The translations under genes and the position numbers were made by a program. Below, piece after piece: positions 18,351 through 27,375 of a stretch of DNA of 64,000 nucleotides. How positions within the stretch are numbered: position 1 is the first letter of the stretch; each line of letters starts with the position of its first letter. The notes beneath the pieces are model-generated. The model did not search any database and was not told the origin of the DNA. It worked only from the letters and a program-made list of their open reading frames with translations. The DNA is from JACVRX01 sp963819885 (GTDB lineage Bacteria > Actinomycetota > Actinomycetes > Jiangellales > Jiangellaceae): assembly GCA_963819885.1 (NCBI GenBank), contig CAWFXV010000016.1, forward strand, positions 8,555 to 72,554. Reading direction: 5' to 3'.

Positions 18351-19697
18351 GTGGGGTCTGGTCAGACAGGACGCGACACGCTTCCCCAGGATCTGGCGTC
18401 CTGGCCCGTTCACGCGCCCTCACCCGCAGTCCTCGGCCAGGTCGAGATGCTTCTGGCCGGGATCTTCGGACCGGCTGCCGAGCTGACAGTCGAGGTGCCG
18501 CTCGCCGTCGGCGACGCTTCGGCCGAGGCCGGCCATCTCGTACTCACTGACGAGGAGGGGACACCTCTCGCCGACGTCATCGTCGAGAAGGTCTCGGCCG
18601 GTCGCAACGGAGACAACGCCGTCGTGGCCGGAACGGTCGGCGCGCTGCGACCGTTCCACGTCGGGCCGTTCCACGCACTCCGGAAGTGGCCGGACGAGGT
18701 GCGTCGGGAGCTGGTGGGCGTCCCCGCTGTCGCCGTCGTGCTGGGCCGTCCCTTGGCGACCGACGAGGAGCGCCGCTTGGCCGAGGTGGCCGCCGGCCAG
18801 GGCGCGCGGCTTCTTCTCCTGCCATGCGTGGCCGGCACGGGCCGGTCGGGACTCCCGCCGGAGGTCCTCGTCCGAGCGGTCCGGGCCTCGTTGCCGCGGC
18901 TCGCAACGCCGGCGGGGCCGCCGTTGCTCGTGCCGTTGCCGGTGGCGCCAGAGGTCGACACCGTCACCCCTGCGGGAGCCGAGGAGTTCGTCCTTGCGGC
19001 AGATGCCACTCTCGTCGACTCGGACGTGGCGCCGGATGCGGCCGGATGGACTCGGATCGCGCGCGCCCTCGACGCCGCACCGGGTGCCCTGGAGGAGATC
19101 GTGGCCGCTGACGTTGCCTCCGTCCTGCGCCGCTGGCGCCCGCCGCGCACGGAGCGCGGCTTGACGGTGTTCTTCACCGGCTTGTCCGGGTCAGGAAAGT
19201 CGACGCTGGCCCGCGGGCTGGTCGACGCTCTGGTCGAACGAGGCAGGTCGGTGACATTGGTGGACGGCGACGCGGCCCGCCGGCTGCTGTCGTCCGGTCT
19301 GGGTTTCAGCCGCGCCGACCGCGATCTCAACGTGCTCCGGATCGGGTGGGTTGCCAGCGAGGTGACCCGCCACGGCGGGGTAGCGGTCTGCGCACCGATC
19401 GCGCCGTTCGCCGAGACCCGCGCCGAGGTACGCCGCATGGTCGAGCGCAACGGCGGTTTCGTCCTCGTGCACGTCGCAACTCCGCTCGCCGTGTGCGAGG
19501 CACGGGACCGAAAGGGTCTCTATGCCAAGGCCCGGGCGGGCCTGGTCGCAGAGTTCACCGGCGTGTCCTCGCCGTACGAAGTGCCGGACGACGCGGACTT
19601 CCGCATCGACACGAGCATGATGTCCGTCGACGACGCCGTGGCCGTCGTAGTCGACTATCTCGAAAAGGAAGGCTGGCTCGCTCCGATCGTCAGCTGA
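18351..19697 (+). CDS. cysC: APS kinase with degenerate ATP-sulfurylase-like N-terminus
   Basis: The C-terminal ~175 residues are adenylylsulfate kinase, making PAPS from APS and ATP. The P-loop FTGLSGSGKSTLA lies near residue 277, with LVDGDAARR, GLGFSRADRDLN, RRMVERNGGFVLV and DRKGLYAKARAG after it. The N-terminal ~270 residues resemble an ATP sulfurylase-type (PUA-like plus nucleotidyltransferase) scaffold. I do not see its catalytic histidine motifs, so that part is probably non-catalytic. A GTG at 18351 preceded by AAGGGA is chosen. A GTG at 18324 is open but lacks a ribosome site. It is divergent from mfd and its 3' end overlaps convergent vapC by 8 bases. The gene is intact and lies 5 kb from cysN/cysD. 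Confidence 0.85.
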   Translation: MGSGQTGRDTLPQDLASWPVHAPSPAVLGQVEMLLAGIFGPAAELTVEVPLAVGDASAEAGHLVLTDEEGTPLADVIVEKVSAGRNGDNAVVAGTVGALRPFHVGPFHALRKWPDEVRRELVGVPAVAVVLGRPLATDEERRLAEVAAGQGARLLLLPCVAGTGRSGLPPEVLVRAVRASLPRLATPAGPPLLVPLPVAPEVDTVTPAGAEEFVLAADATLVDSDVAPDAAGWTRIARALDAAPGALEEIVAADVASVLRRWRPPRTERGLTVFFTGLSGSGKSTLARGLVDALVERGRSVTLVDGDAARRLLSSGLGFSRADRDLNVLRIGWVASEVTRHGGVAVCAPIAPFAETRAEVRRMVERNGGFVLVHVATPLAVCEARDRKGLYAKARAGLVAEFTGVSSPYEVPDDADFRIDTSMMSVDDAVAVVVDYLEKEGWLAPIVS

Positions 19698-20070
19698 TTG
19701 GTGTGATGATCACGGTCTTGCCCGCGGCCGTCATCAATGCAGCGATGTCATCCGGGTCGCCGGTGAGGATCTCATCACCATCCTCCGCGAGGTCGACGAT
19801 CGAACCATCCACAACGTCTGCCTTCCCAGACTCGCGCAGAAGGACTCCGATCGAACGGGACCGCTTGCGGGTGAGTTCGGCCTCGTCGACCCCTTGGAGC
19901 AGTCGGCTGAGACGGACCTGTCTCGCCGGATCTCGCCACACTTGGGCAACCACGGCAGTGGTGGTGAGGACCGCGGTCTCTGTGCGCTCTGCTCGCTCCA
20001 GGAAAGCGCGCACGCCTTGATGCAGGCGTTCGTAAGCAATGAGGGCGCCGGCGTCCAATACGAGGCTCAC
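19690..20070 (-). CDS. vapC: PIN-domain toxin, VapC-like
   Basis: A 126-residue PIN-fold ribonuclease, the likely toxin of a VapBC pair that cleaves RNA when free of antitoxin. The acidic metal-binding residues of PIN domains are visible: D6 in SLVLDAGALIAYE with a following glutamate, the acidic cluster around KADVVDGSIVDLAE (~84-97), and ILTGDPDDI near 103. The ATG overlaps the antitoxin TGA (ATGA), the usual arrangement for coupled synthesis. Its 3' end overlaps the convergent APS-kinase gene by 8 bases. Intact. Confidence 0.85.
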   Translation of the reverse strand: MSLVLDAGALIAYERLHQGVRAFLERAERTETAVLTTTAVVAQVWRDPARQVRLSRLLQGVDEAELTRKRSRSIGVLLRESGKADVVDGSIVDLAEDGDEILTGDPDDIAALMTAAGKTVIITPIS

Positions 20071-20327
20071 GCCGCGCCGCGCTGTGGCTTCGTCACCATC
20101 GATCGCTGCCGAGCCCCGACGATCAGTCGGTCGATATCCTCGTCCGACAGCACTCCCGCATCCTCGGCCAACTCGTCGAGCGCGGCGCGAAGATAGCGCC
20201 GCCGGACCTTAGCCGCGGCTGCCGAGGCCAGCCACGTGGACATGCTGACGCCCTCTTCCGCAGCCGCGGCTCGGATCGAATCGGCAAGCTCGGCATCGAA
20301 CGACACCGAGAGCTTCTTGACTGCCAC
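20067..20327 (-). CDS. vapB: Ribbon-helix-helix antitoxin, VapB-like
   Basis: An 86-residue antitoxin with an N-terminal ribbon-helix-helix DNA-binding part (KKLSVSFDAELADSIRAAA, then SMSTWLASAAAAKVR). The helical tail (LRAALDELAEDAGVLSDEDIDRL) would wrap the toxin active site. Upstream lies a perfect palindrome at 20343-20361 that fits an autoregulatory operator. Intact and translationally coupled to vapC. Confidence 0.85.
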   Translation of the reverse strand: MAVKKLSVSFDAELADSIRAAAAEEGVSMSTWLASAAAAKVRRRYLRAALDELAEDAGVLSDEDIDRLIVGARQRSMVTKPQRGAA

Positions 20328-20342
20328 ATGGCCAGAATACTG

Positions 20343-20361
20343 TGCTACTACCGTAGTAGCA
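20343..20361. promoter_or_regulatory. Candidate VapB operator palindrome
   Basis: tgctactac-c-gtagtagca: two perfect 9-base arms around one central base, ending 15 bases upstream of the vapB ATG. Each arm contains a repeated tac, as expected for paired RHH dimers. Binding here would overlap the promoter and repress the operon. Confidence 0.6.
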
Positions 20362-20384
20362 AGATCATTTGCGCTCGCTGCGGG

Positions 20385-20435
20385 CGATCTTGAGGCAGTT
20401 ATGCCGGTCAGATCGGCGCGCCTGTCTCAAGATCG
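20385..20435 (-). terminator. Inverted repeat after the PQQ-dehydrogenase gene
   Basis: Perfect 10-bp inverted repeat cgatcttgag / ctcaagatcg (20385-20394 and 20426-20435) with a 31-base spacer, lying 28 bases beyond the dehydrogenase stop. A further caagatc at 20360-20366 could pair with the same arm as an alternative stem. Confidence 0.4.
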
Positions 20436-20462
20436 TTTAGCTCGGCAGTCGATCGCCGAGTG

Positions 20463-22770
20463 TTATCGGAACCGCGCGGTGTAGGTCGTAGCAGTGGCGG
20501 GCGCGGCGATGGTGTGCGTCTGCGCTCCCCCATCGGACCATGAAGCGAAGTTATAGGACTTCTTGCCTTTGTTTTGGGGGACAGGGCACTGATCGTGTTG
20601 GTCGATCCCACGATCACCGTGCGGCTGAACGTCGCCTTCGCTGCGGTCCCGTTCAGCGGTGAGCTCCAGCCCGCCGGGGATGGTCTGGAAGGTCAACGTG
20701 ACCGTCTGCGGATCGAGCTGCACGCTCGTTGCGTCGGTCAGGCCGCCGGAATCGGTCGCGGTCAGACGCAATTCCAGGTACGACGGGTATTCGTGGTCCG
20801 GCGCGGTGAAAAAGCCACTCGCCACTCCGGCGAAGCTCTGCACGGTGTGTTCGTGGCAGTTGGACGGGCAGTGGTGCATGGATCAGATGTCCAGGTGAGC
20901 GCTGACGCCGGCAGCGCGCCCTGCTGGGGGTCAGTAGCAGAACCGGAGAAGGTGATAACGTCGCCGACCTTCCAGGTCGTGCCCGCCGCAGGCGTGGTGA
21001 TGGTCGCGGTCGGAGCCGTGTTGCCGACCGAGATCGTCACCGAATCGGTGTCGGATGCGCCCTGTGAGTCCGTCACTCGTAGCGACGCGGAGTAGGTGCC
21101 CTGTGCTGTGTATGTGAAGGCCGTCTGCTCAGCCGTGGAGTCGTCGAACGCGCCGTCGCCATCGAGATCCCAGGCGTAGCTCAGCGTGTCCCCCGGATCG
21201 GGGTCGCTCGAACCCGTGCCGTCGAAGGTCACTGTCAGCGGTGCGGCGCCGGTGGTAGGCGTGGCCTGGGCAACCGCAGTGGGCGGCTGGTTGGCGATGA
21301 AGTACCGGATGCGCCGGATCGTCCCACCGTCGAAGTCGACGTAGAACAGGTCGCCGCCTGGACCGGTCTCGAGGTTGACCGGGTTGGCGGCACCGGCGAC
21401 AAACGTTCGGATCTGGCCCGGCGCCGGCTTGCCATCGGCCCCCTTGGGCATCGCCCAGATGCAGTCCCGCGAGTAGTCGGCGAAGAACAGGGCGTCGTCG
21501 TACTCGGCCGGATAGGAGCTCTCGCGCGGCCGCGAACTCGAACTCCAGCCCGGCGATCGAGGAGCTGCCGGTCGGGCAGGTCTCGTCGGGCACGACCGGT
21601 TGCTGTGGTGGTACGCGTGGTACGGCGCGGTCACCGCACCCGGCACTGTCCGTACAGGTTCTCGCAGATGTTCAGGTTCGCGCCGTCGTACCCGGACTGG
21701 CGGCCGGCGCCCTCGTAGCAGGGCCAGCCAAAGTTCTCGACGGCAGAGTCGTTGAGATCGGAGACTACGTTGATCTCCTCCCACGTGCCCCAGCCGACGT
21801 CGCCCACCCATAGTTCGTCGGTATCCGGGCGATGGGTGAACCGGAATGGGTTGCGCAGCCCGTACGCGATGATCCGCCGGGCGTTCGGATCGGCGTTGGT
21901 GGCGAGCGGGTTGTCCGGCAGGCCGGCGCCGGTGGCCGGGTCGACCCGGATGATGGTGCCGTCGAGGCTGACCGGGTCACTCGTCGTTCGCAGGTCCTGA
22001 CTGCGCAGCGCGCCGCCCTCCGCCGTCGGAGGACGTTAATGCGTGCCCGGCGCGCCCGGAGGATCGCCACACGGATTGACCGGGTTGCCGTCCTGACCCC
22101 AGTCGGCGAAGTTGAAGCTGGCGCCGTCGCCGCCGCTGGCGTAGAGCGCCCCGTCGCGACCGAACTCGACCGTGCCAATGGAGTGGCTTGGGTACTGCTG
22201 GCACCAGTCCTCGATCAGTACCTGCTCGGATCCGACCATCACGTTTCCGGACGCCTGGAGGCGGGAGAGCCGAGCGCTCACCACACAGCCGTCGGCGGTG
22301 GCTCCGGGGGGCGTAGGACACCCATCCGAGGTCCCTCCAACCGATCCCCAAAGGGGGGCTGTTCCGCCGATCGCGGCGTCATGCGTGTAAAGGACGTGAA
22401 CCCAGGGGTTCGTGGGGAACTCGGGATCGAGGGCCAAGCCGAGCAGGCCACGGTCCCAGAAGTTGTGCACCTGCGTCCGCAAGTCGGCGAAGACAGTCGG
22501 AGTGGTATCACTCAGGTTGTCGAAGACCTTGATGAGACCGCTCTTCTCGGCGACGAACACCCGTCCATCGGACGCGAATCGCACGACGGTGGGGTTTGTC
22601 AGGCCGCTGAAGACCGTCGTCTCCTGGAACCCCTCGGGCAGGGTCGCACCTTCGGCGGCCGGCGTCGGAGGTACCGCAACCGCCGCAGTCACGGCCAGAG
22701 CCGCGACCACGGCAAACCGCGTCGTCCGTGCCTTGGGCCACCGCATGCCCCGTGACCGGTTCGCAGACAT
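20463..22770 (-). CDS. Secreted PQQ-type sugar dehydrogenase with PKD domain (frameshifted)
   Basis: A secreted six-bladed beta-propeller of the glucose/sorbosone dehydrogenase family, which oxidises sugars with PQQ. An N-terminal signal peptide (RFAVVAALAVTAAVAVP, cleavage near AEGA) precedes the propeller, which opens with LPEGFQETTVFSGLTNP. The propeller includes WDRGLLGLALDPEF, HSIGTVEFGRDGALY (histidine of the active-site type) and GDLFYVDFDGGTIRRI. It is followed by a PKD domain (PLTVTFDGTGSSDPDPGDTL...) and a second Ig-like module (ATITTPAAGTTWKVGD). At least four frame changes are needed between 22040 and 20600. The sequence stays conserved across them, so they look like errors. Corrected length is about 765 residues. 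A larger paralogue lies at 34.4 kb. Confidence 0.8.
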
Positions 22771-22815
22771 TCAGGCCCCCTCAAATATTGCGTGTCTCGT
22801 CGGTGCGTCAGGTCA

Positions 22816-24381
22816 TCAGTGCGGTGTCGGCTTTCCGCGCTGGGTGGGGAAGTCGGCTGCGCGCACACCTGCTCCCTCGGCAGGGTTCGGGAAGATCGAC
22901 GGAGCGGGGAACGGTGCGCTCGCGATCGTTCCGAAGGTGTCGGTGCCGGTTGCCCGTGACTCGGACCAGAACGGGTGGAAGATCGCCCCGCTCGACGCCA
23001 GGCCTTCGTAGTCGCCGACGAAGAAACCTCGTGCCACAGGTGCGTCACGCATGTCGAACGACGTAGCGGTGACTCGCTCCTCGCTCCAACTCGCCCCGCC
23101 GTCGGTCGATCTGAGGAACCACAGATCGGTCTCGAGCTCTGGGGTCGTCGGGTCGTTGTTACGGAAGTCGTAATACGTGACGCCCAGGTTTCCCTGCGCG
23201 TCCACCTCGATGGACGCAGTGAATGCTTGCGTCGTCGCCACTGCGTTGATGCGCACCGGATCCGACCAGGTGAGTCCCCCGTCAGTCGACTTGGCGAAGG
23301 CAATCTGGTCGCGCTCGAAGCCGGTGAAGCGCGCGTCCTGCCACACGACGTACACGTTGTTCGTCGCTGGACGACGATCGGTGGCGATATCAGGAATGAT
23401 GTCCCCGGTCCGCACGTCCTCGCCGGTCTCCGGATCGGTCACGGCGATGGTTCCGAGGCGGTTGATCGGAATCTCCCCCGACCAGGTCGCGCCCTTGTCC
23501 GTCGAGCGGAGCACCGAGATGAAGCCGAACTTCCGCTTCAGCTTGTTGTCGTTGCGGAAGACCGTCATCACATTGGTCAGGTCCCCGTCGGGCAACACCG
23601 CGATCTGGTTGCCGATCGTCTGGTCGTTCTGTCCGGGGTCGAAGATCGAACGCGCTGCTTCCCAGGTGGCGCCGCCGTCGGCCGTGCGCGCGAACCAGGT
23701 CGGGCCGCGGAACGCTGCGGCGGTCAGGAATGACCTCCCTTGCGAGCGCTCGACGGGAAACACCAGCCGGTCCCAGATGGCATAGACGTAGTTGGGGTCG
23801 GTCCAGTCAGCGGTGATGGACTCCTTGTCGTTGAAGACATGCGGGTCGCCGTCGAGCCGGATCGTCTGAACGGCACCCCAGGTCTGTCCTCCGTCGGTGG
23901 ACTCGCTGACGAGAATCGCATTGGCGAGATCGCGCGTGTTGTTGAATGCGAGCGTGATCTGGTAGGCGTCGCCATCGGGTCCGAAACTCACCCACGGGTC
24001 AGTCGCCCGTTCGAAGTCACCAGCCGACCCAGCCGCGGCACCGTTGCAGCGGGAGAACTTCGGCCATTGCGCCAACGGGAGTTGAGTCCAGGTCGTGCCG
24101 CCGTTGTTCGACAGACTCACGCCCTGGCCGCTGGCCCCACCGTCGGAGAACCGGTCCTGTTGGTAGACCCCGACCACCCGGTTGGGATTCGTGGGATCGA
24201 CGTCGATCCACGGTTCCACCTCGGATCCGACGTACAGCGTCCCGGTTTGTGGCGCGCCATGGCAGTTCGCGGGAAACGGGCTTGGTCCGCTCGCTTGGCC
24301 GGCCGGTGCGATCGCCGCGCTTGCCCACGGAGCTCCAGCAAAGATCAACAAAGCTGCGGTACCCAAGACAATGCGCCGCAT
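22816..24381 (-). CDS. Secreted sialidase-fold (BNR/Asp-box) propeller protein
   Basis: A 521-residue exported protein with a signal peptide (IVLGTAALLIFAGAPWASA). Six Asp-box motifs fit a sialidase or photosystem-assembly-type beta-propeller: NNGGTTW, STDGGQTW, TADGGATW, STDKGATW, STDGGLTW and STDGGASW. The catalytic arginine triad of true sialidases cannot be identified confidently, so the activity is open. Glycan binding or hydrolysis of surface polysaccharide is plausible. It is intact, ends near the PQQ dehydrogenase start on the same strand, and begins 60 bases after cysN. Proteins of this kind are common secreted products in soil actinobacteria. Confidence 0.8.
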   Translation of the reverse strand: MRRIVLGTAALLIFAGAPWASAAIAPAGQASGPSPFPANCHGAPQTGTLYVGSEVEPWIDVDPTNPNRVVGVYQQDRFSDGGASGQGVSLSNNGGTTWTQLPLAQWPKFSRCNGAAAGSAGDFERATDPWVSFGPDGDAYQITLAFNNTRDLANAILVSESTDGGQTWGAVQTIRLDGDPHVFNDKESITADWTDPNYVYAIWDRLVFPVERSQGRSFLTAAAFRGPTWFARTADGGATWEAARSIFDPGQNDQTIGNQIAVLPDGDLTNVMTVFRNDNKLKRKFGFISVLRSTDKGATWSGEIPINRLGTIAVTDPETGEDVRTGDIIPDIATDRRPATNNVYVVWQDARFTGFERDQIAFAKSTDGGLTWSDPVRINAVATTQAFTASIEVDAQGNLGVTYYDFRNNDPTTPELETDLWFLRSTDGGASWSEERVTATSFDMRDAPVARGFFVGDYEGLASSGAIFHPFWSESRATGTDTFGTIASAPFPAPSIFPNPAEGAGVRAADFPTQRGKPTPH

Positions 24382-24442
24382 GAGACCCCCCTACCCCAAG
24401 CTGAACGATAGTGCAGGGCATGGCCCCGGTGAAGAGGTCCCG

Positions 24443-25694
24443 TTATCTGGCTTCGGTGATCATTCCAGCACCGATGGTGCCGTTCGTCGCCTCGTCGACC
24501 AGGATGAATCCACCGGTGGCGCGATTGCGCCGGTACTCGTCGGCGAGCAACGGCGCCGTCGTCCGAAGCCGCACCCGGCCGATCTCGTTCAGACCGAGCC
24601 GGTCGGCAGCCTCGTCGCGGTGCAGCGTGTTGACGTCCAGGCGGTACTGAAGCTCCTTGACCAGGGTCCGCACCGACCGGGTGGTGTGCTTCAGGCCGAG
24701 CTTGGACCCCGGCTGCAGCGGCGTCTCCGTCATCCAGCACACCATCGCATCCAGGTCCTGCGCGATGGTCGGCTGGTTGTGCGGCCGGCAGATCATGTCC
24801 CCGCGGGAGACGTCGATCTCCTCCGCGAGCCGGATCGTGACCGACATCGGCGGGAACGCCTCGTCCACCGGGCCGTCGGCCGTCGAGATCGAAGCGATCG
24901 TGGTGCCGAAGCCGCTGGGCAGGACCATCACCTCGTCGCCGGGCTTGAGGATGCCGCCGGCCACCTGGCCGGCATATCCGCGGTAGTCGACGTGGCGGTA
25001 CGACTGGGGCCGGATGACGTACTGCACCGGGAACCTCGCGTCGACCAGGTTCCGGTCACTCGCGATGTGCACGTGTTCGAGGTGGTGCAGCAGCGACGGG
25101 CCTTCGTACCAGGACATGCGCTCGGACCGGCTGACGATGTTGTCGCCATGCAACGCCGAGATGGGGATGATCGTCAGATCGGCGATGTCGAGCTTGGCGG
25201 CGAAGTTGGTGAACTCGTCCGCGATCTGCTCGTAGACCTCCTGCGACCAGCCGACCAGGTCCATCTTGTTGATCGCGAGCACCAGGTGCGGGACTCGTAG
25301 CAGCGAGACCAGGAACGCGTGCCGCCGGCTCTGCTCGATGATTCCCTTGCGCGCGTCGATCAGCACGACGGCCAGGTCGGCCGTCGAGGCGCCGGTCACC
25401 ATGTTGCGGGTGTACTGGATGTGCCCGGGGGTGTCGGCGATGATGAACTTGCGCCGCGGCGTCGCGAAGTACCGGTAGGCGACGTCGATGGTGATGCCCT
25501 GCTCCCGCTCGGCCCGTAGGCCGTCGGTGAGCAGGGCGAGGTCGGTGTACTCGTCGCCGCGCTCGCGGCTGGTCCGTTCGACGCTCTCGAGCTGGTCGGT
25601 GAAGATCGCCTTGGAGTCGTAGAGCAAGCCGGCCGATCAGCGTGCTCTTGCCGTCGTCGACCGAGCCGGCCGTGGCGAAGCGGAGCAGGTCCAC
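24443..25694 (-). CDS. cysN: Sulfate adenylyltransferase subunit 1 (GTPase), one-base insertion
   Basis: With CysD this enzyme makes adenosine 5'-phosphosulfate, using GTP hydrolysis to drive the reaction. The start is the GTG at 25694, whose G is shared with the cysD stop. LLRFATAGSVDDGKSTLIGR carries the P-loop, DTPGH (~93) is the G3 motif, and NKMD (~145) is G4. A beta-barrel domain pair follows. The frame breaks once, at 25625-25627: the sequence reads CGGCTTGCTCTAC where CGGCTGCTCTAC would continue the protein. One extra T is the simplest cause. Corrected length is 416 residues, typical of stand-alone CysN without the fused APS kinase. Confidence 0.95.
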
Positions 25695-26602
25695 TAGAAG
25701 TAGCCCTCTCGCTTGCGATCCTCCATCGCGGCTTCGCTGACTCGGTCGTCGCCTCGGGTCGCTCCCCGTTCGGTCAGCCGGGTCGCCGCGACCTCGTCGA
25801 TGATCTTGTCGATGGTGTCCGCATCGGACGCGACGGCCGCGGTCAGCGACGCGTCGCCGACCGTCCGGTAGCGCACCTTCTCGGCGAAGACGGGTTCGTC
25901 CTCCCGCGGCCGGCAGAACTCGTTCGCCGCGAACAGCATCCCGTCGCGCAGGAACACCTCCCGCTCGTGCGCGTAGTAGATCGAGGGAACCTCGATGCCT
26001 TCCCTGGCGATGTAGTGCCAGACGTCGAGCTCGGTCCAGTTCGACAGTGGGAACACCCGGATGCTCTCGCCCAGATGGATACGGCCGTTGTAGAGGTTCC
26101 ACAGCTCGGGCCGCTGGTTCTTCGGGTCCCACTGGCCGAACTCGTCGCGGAAGGAGTAGACGCGCTCCTTGGCCCGCGCCTTCTCCTCGTCCCGGCGCGC
26201 GCCGCCGAACAACGCGGTGAAGCGGTACTTCTCGACGGCCTCGAGCAGCACCGGGGTCTGGATGCGGTTGCGCGAACCGTTCGGCTCCTCACTGACCATG
26301 CCGCGGTCGATCGCATCCTGGACCGACGCGACCAACAGTTGGACACCGAGCTCACGGACCCGCTGATCGCGGAACTCGAGCACCTCCGGGAAGTTGTGCC
26401 CGGTGTCGACGTGCATCACCGGGAACGGGATCCGCGCAGGCCAGAACGCCTTCTCGGCCAGCCGCAGCGTGACGATGGAGTCCTTGCCGCCGGAGAACAA
26501 CAGCACCGGGCGCTCGAACTCGGCCGCGACCTCGCGCAGGATGTGAACGGCCTCGGCCTCGAGCATGTCGAGCTGAGTCAGCTGGTATTCGGCGGTGGTC
26601 AT
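25694..26602 (-). CDS. cysD: Sulfate adenylyltransferase subunit 2
   Basis: The catalytic ATP-pyrophosphatase subunit that adenylates sulfate, 302 residues from the ATG at 26602. PP-loop motif LLFSGGKDSIV (residues ~33-43), then HVDTGHNFPE, FGGARRDEEKARAKER, RVFPLSNWTELDVW and the C-terminal RYRTVGD, all conserved in CysD. The open frame extends far upstream, but only the part from this ATG is CysD; the rest is antisense-frame coding over cysQ. Its TAG overlaps the cysN GTG by one base and cysQ lies 11 bases upstream, making a cysQ-cysD-cysN operon. Intact. Confidence 0.96.
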   Translation of the reverse strand: MTTAEYQLTQLDMLEAEAVHILREVAAEFERPVLLFSGGKDSIVTLRLAEKAFWPARIPFPVMHVDTGHNFPEVLEFRDQRVRELGVQLLVASVQDAIDRGMVSEEPNGSRNRIQTPVLLEAVEKYRFTALFGGARRDEEKARAKERVYSFRDEFGQWDPKNQRPELWNLYNGRIHLGESIRVFPLSNWTELDVWHYIAREGIEVPSIYYAHEREVFLRDGMLFAANEFCRPREDEPVFAEKVRYRTVGDASLTAAVASDADTIDKIIDEVAATRLTERGATRGDDRVSEAAMEDRKREGYF

Positions 26603-26613
26603 CGCAGCTGGTC

Positions 26614-27369
26614 CTAGGAGTGGTTCTCTCGGATGGCAGTGAGGAGCGCCTCGGCGAGCTCCTGCCGGCAGACGAGCAAGTCTGGCAGGTACGGCTCGGG
26701 TTGGTTGTACTGCAGGGGGGATCCGTCCAGCCGGCTGGTGTGCAGGCCGGCGGCACGCGCGACCGCCACCGGCGCCGCGGAGTCCCATTCGTACTGTCCG
26801 CCGGCGTGGACGTAGGCGTCGACCTCGCCGAGCACGACGGCAGCGACCTTGTAGCCGGCCGAGCCCATCGGCACCAGCTCGGCGCCGAGCCGGTCCGCGA
26901 GCCGCGTGGCCAGCGCCGGCGCTCGGGTGCGGCTGACCGCGATCCGCAGGCCGTTGCGGTCGGCGACCGGGCGTGGCGGCGGTTCGGCGGTGGACAGCAC
27001 CGTACCGAGGGCGGGCAGCGCGACCGCGCCAGTCGCGAGTTCGCCCTCGCACCACAGAGCGACATGCACGGCCCAGTCCGATCGGCCCTCCGCGAACTCG
27101 CGCGTGCCGTCGAGTGGATCGACGATCCAGACCCGGTCTGCCGCCAATCGACGCGGCCCGTCGGTCGCCTCCTCGCTCAGGACTGCGTCGCCGGGTCGGG
27201 CCTCCGCCAGCCGGTCGGCCAGGAAGCGCTGCGAAGCGCGGTCGCCCGCGGCACGCAACTCCGTCAGGTCCGCGTCATTCCACGACGGCGCGTCCCGCAG
27301 CCGCGCGAGCAGCGCGCCCGCCTCGGACGCGAGGCGGCTGGCCAGGGCGGCGTCGGTGAGCTGATCCAC
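26614..27369 (-). CDS. cysQ: 3'(2'),5'-bisphosphate nucleotidase
   Basis: An inositol-monophosphatase-fold enzyme that hydrolyses 3'-phosphoadenosine 5'-phosphate, the by-product of PAPS use. The protein is 251 residues. The metal-binding signature is WIVDPLDGTREF (~83-94), preceded by a glutamate pair in LSEEATD (~70) and followed by GGQYEWDSAAPVAVA (~190-204), the second conserved motif. First gene of the cysQ-cysD-cysN operon. Its ATG lies just after the end of the sugar-transferase gene. Intact. Confidence 0.92.
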   Translation of the reverse strand: MDQLTDAALASRLASEAGALLARLRDAPSWNDADLTELRAAGDRASQRFLADRLAEARPGDAVLSEEATDGPRRLAADRVWIVDPLDGTREFAEGRSDWAVHVALWCEGELATGAVALPALGTVLSTAEPPPRPVADRNGLRIAVSRTRAPALATRLADRLGAELVPMGSAGYKVAAVVLGEVDAYVHAGGQYEWDSAAPVAVARAAGLHTSRLDGSPLQYNQPEPYLPDLLVCRQELAEALLTAIRENHS

Positions 27370-27375
27370 GAAGCG

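Noticed and set aside
25694..27055. A 453-residue CysD with a long N-terminal extension
   Set aside because: The extension lies over cysQ in another frame and resembles no domain. CysD homology starts at the ATG at 26602.
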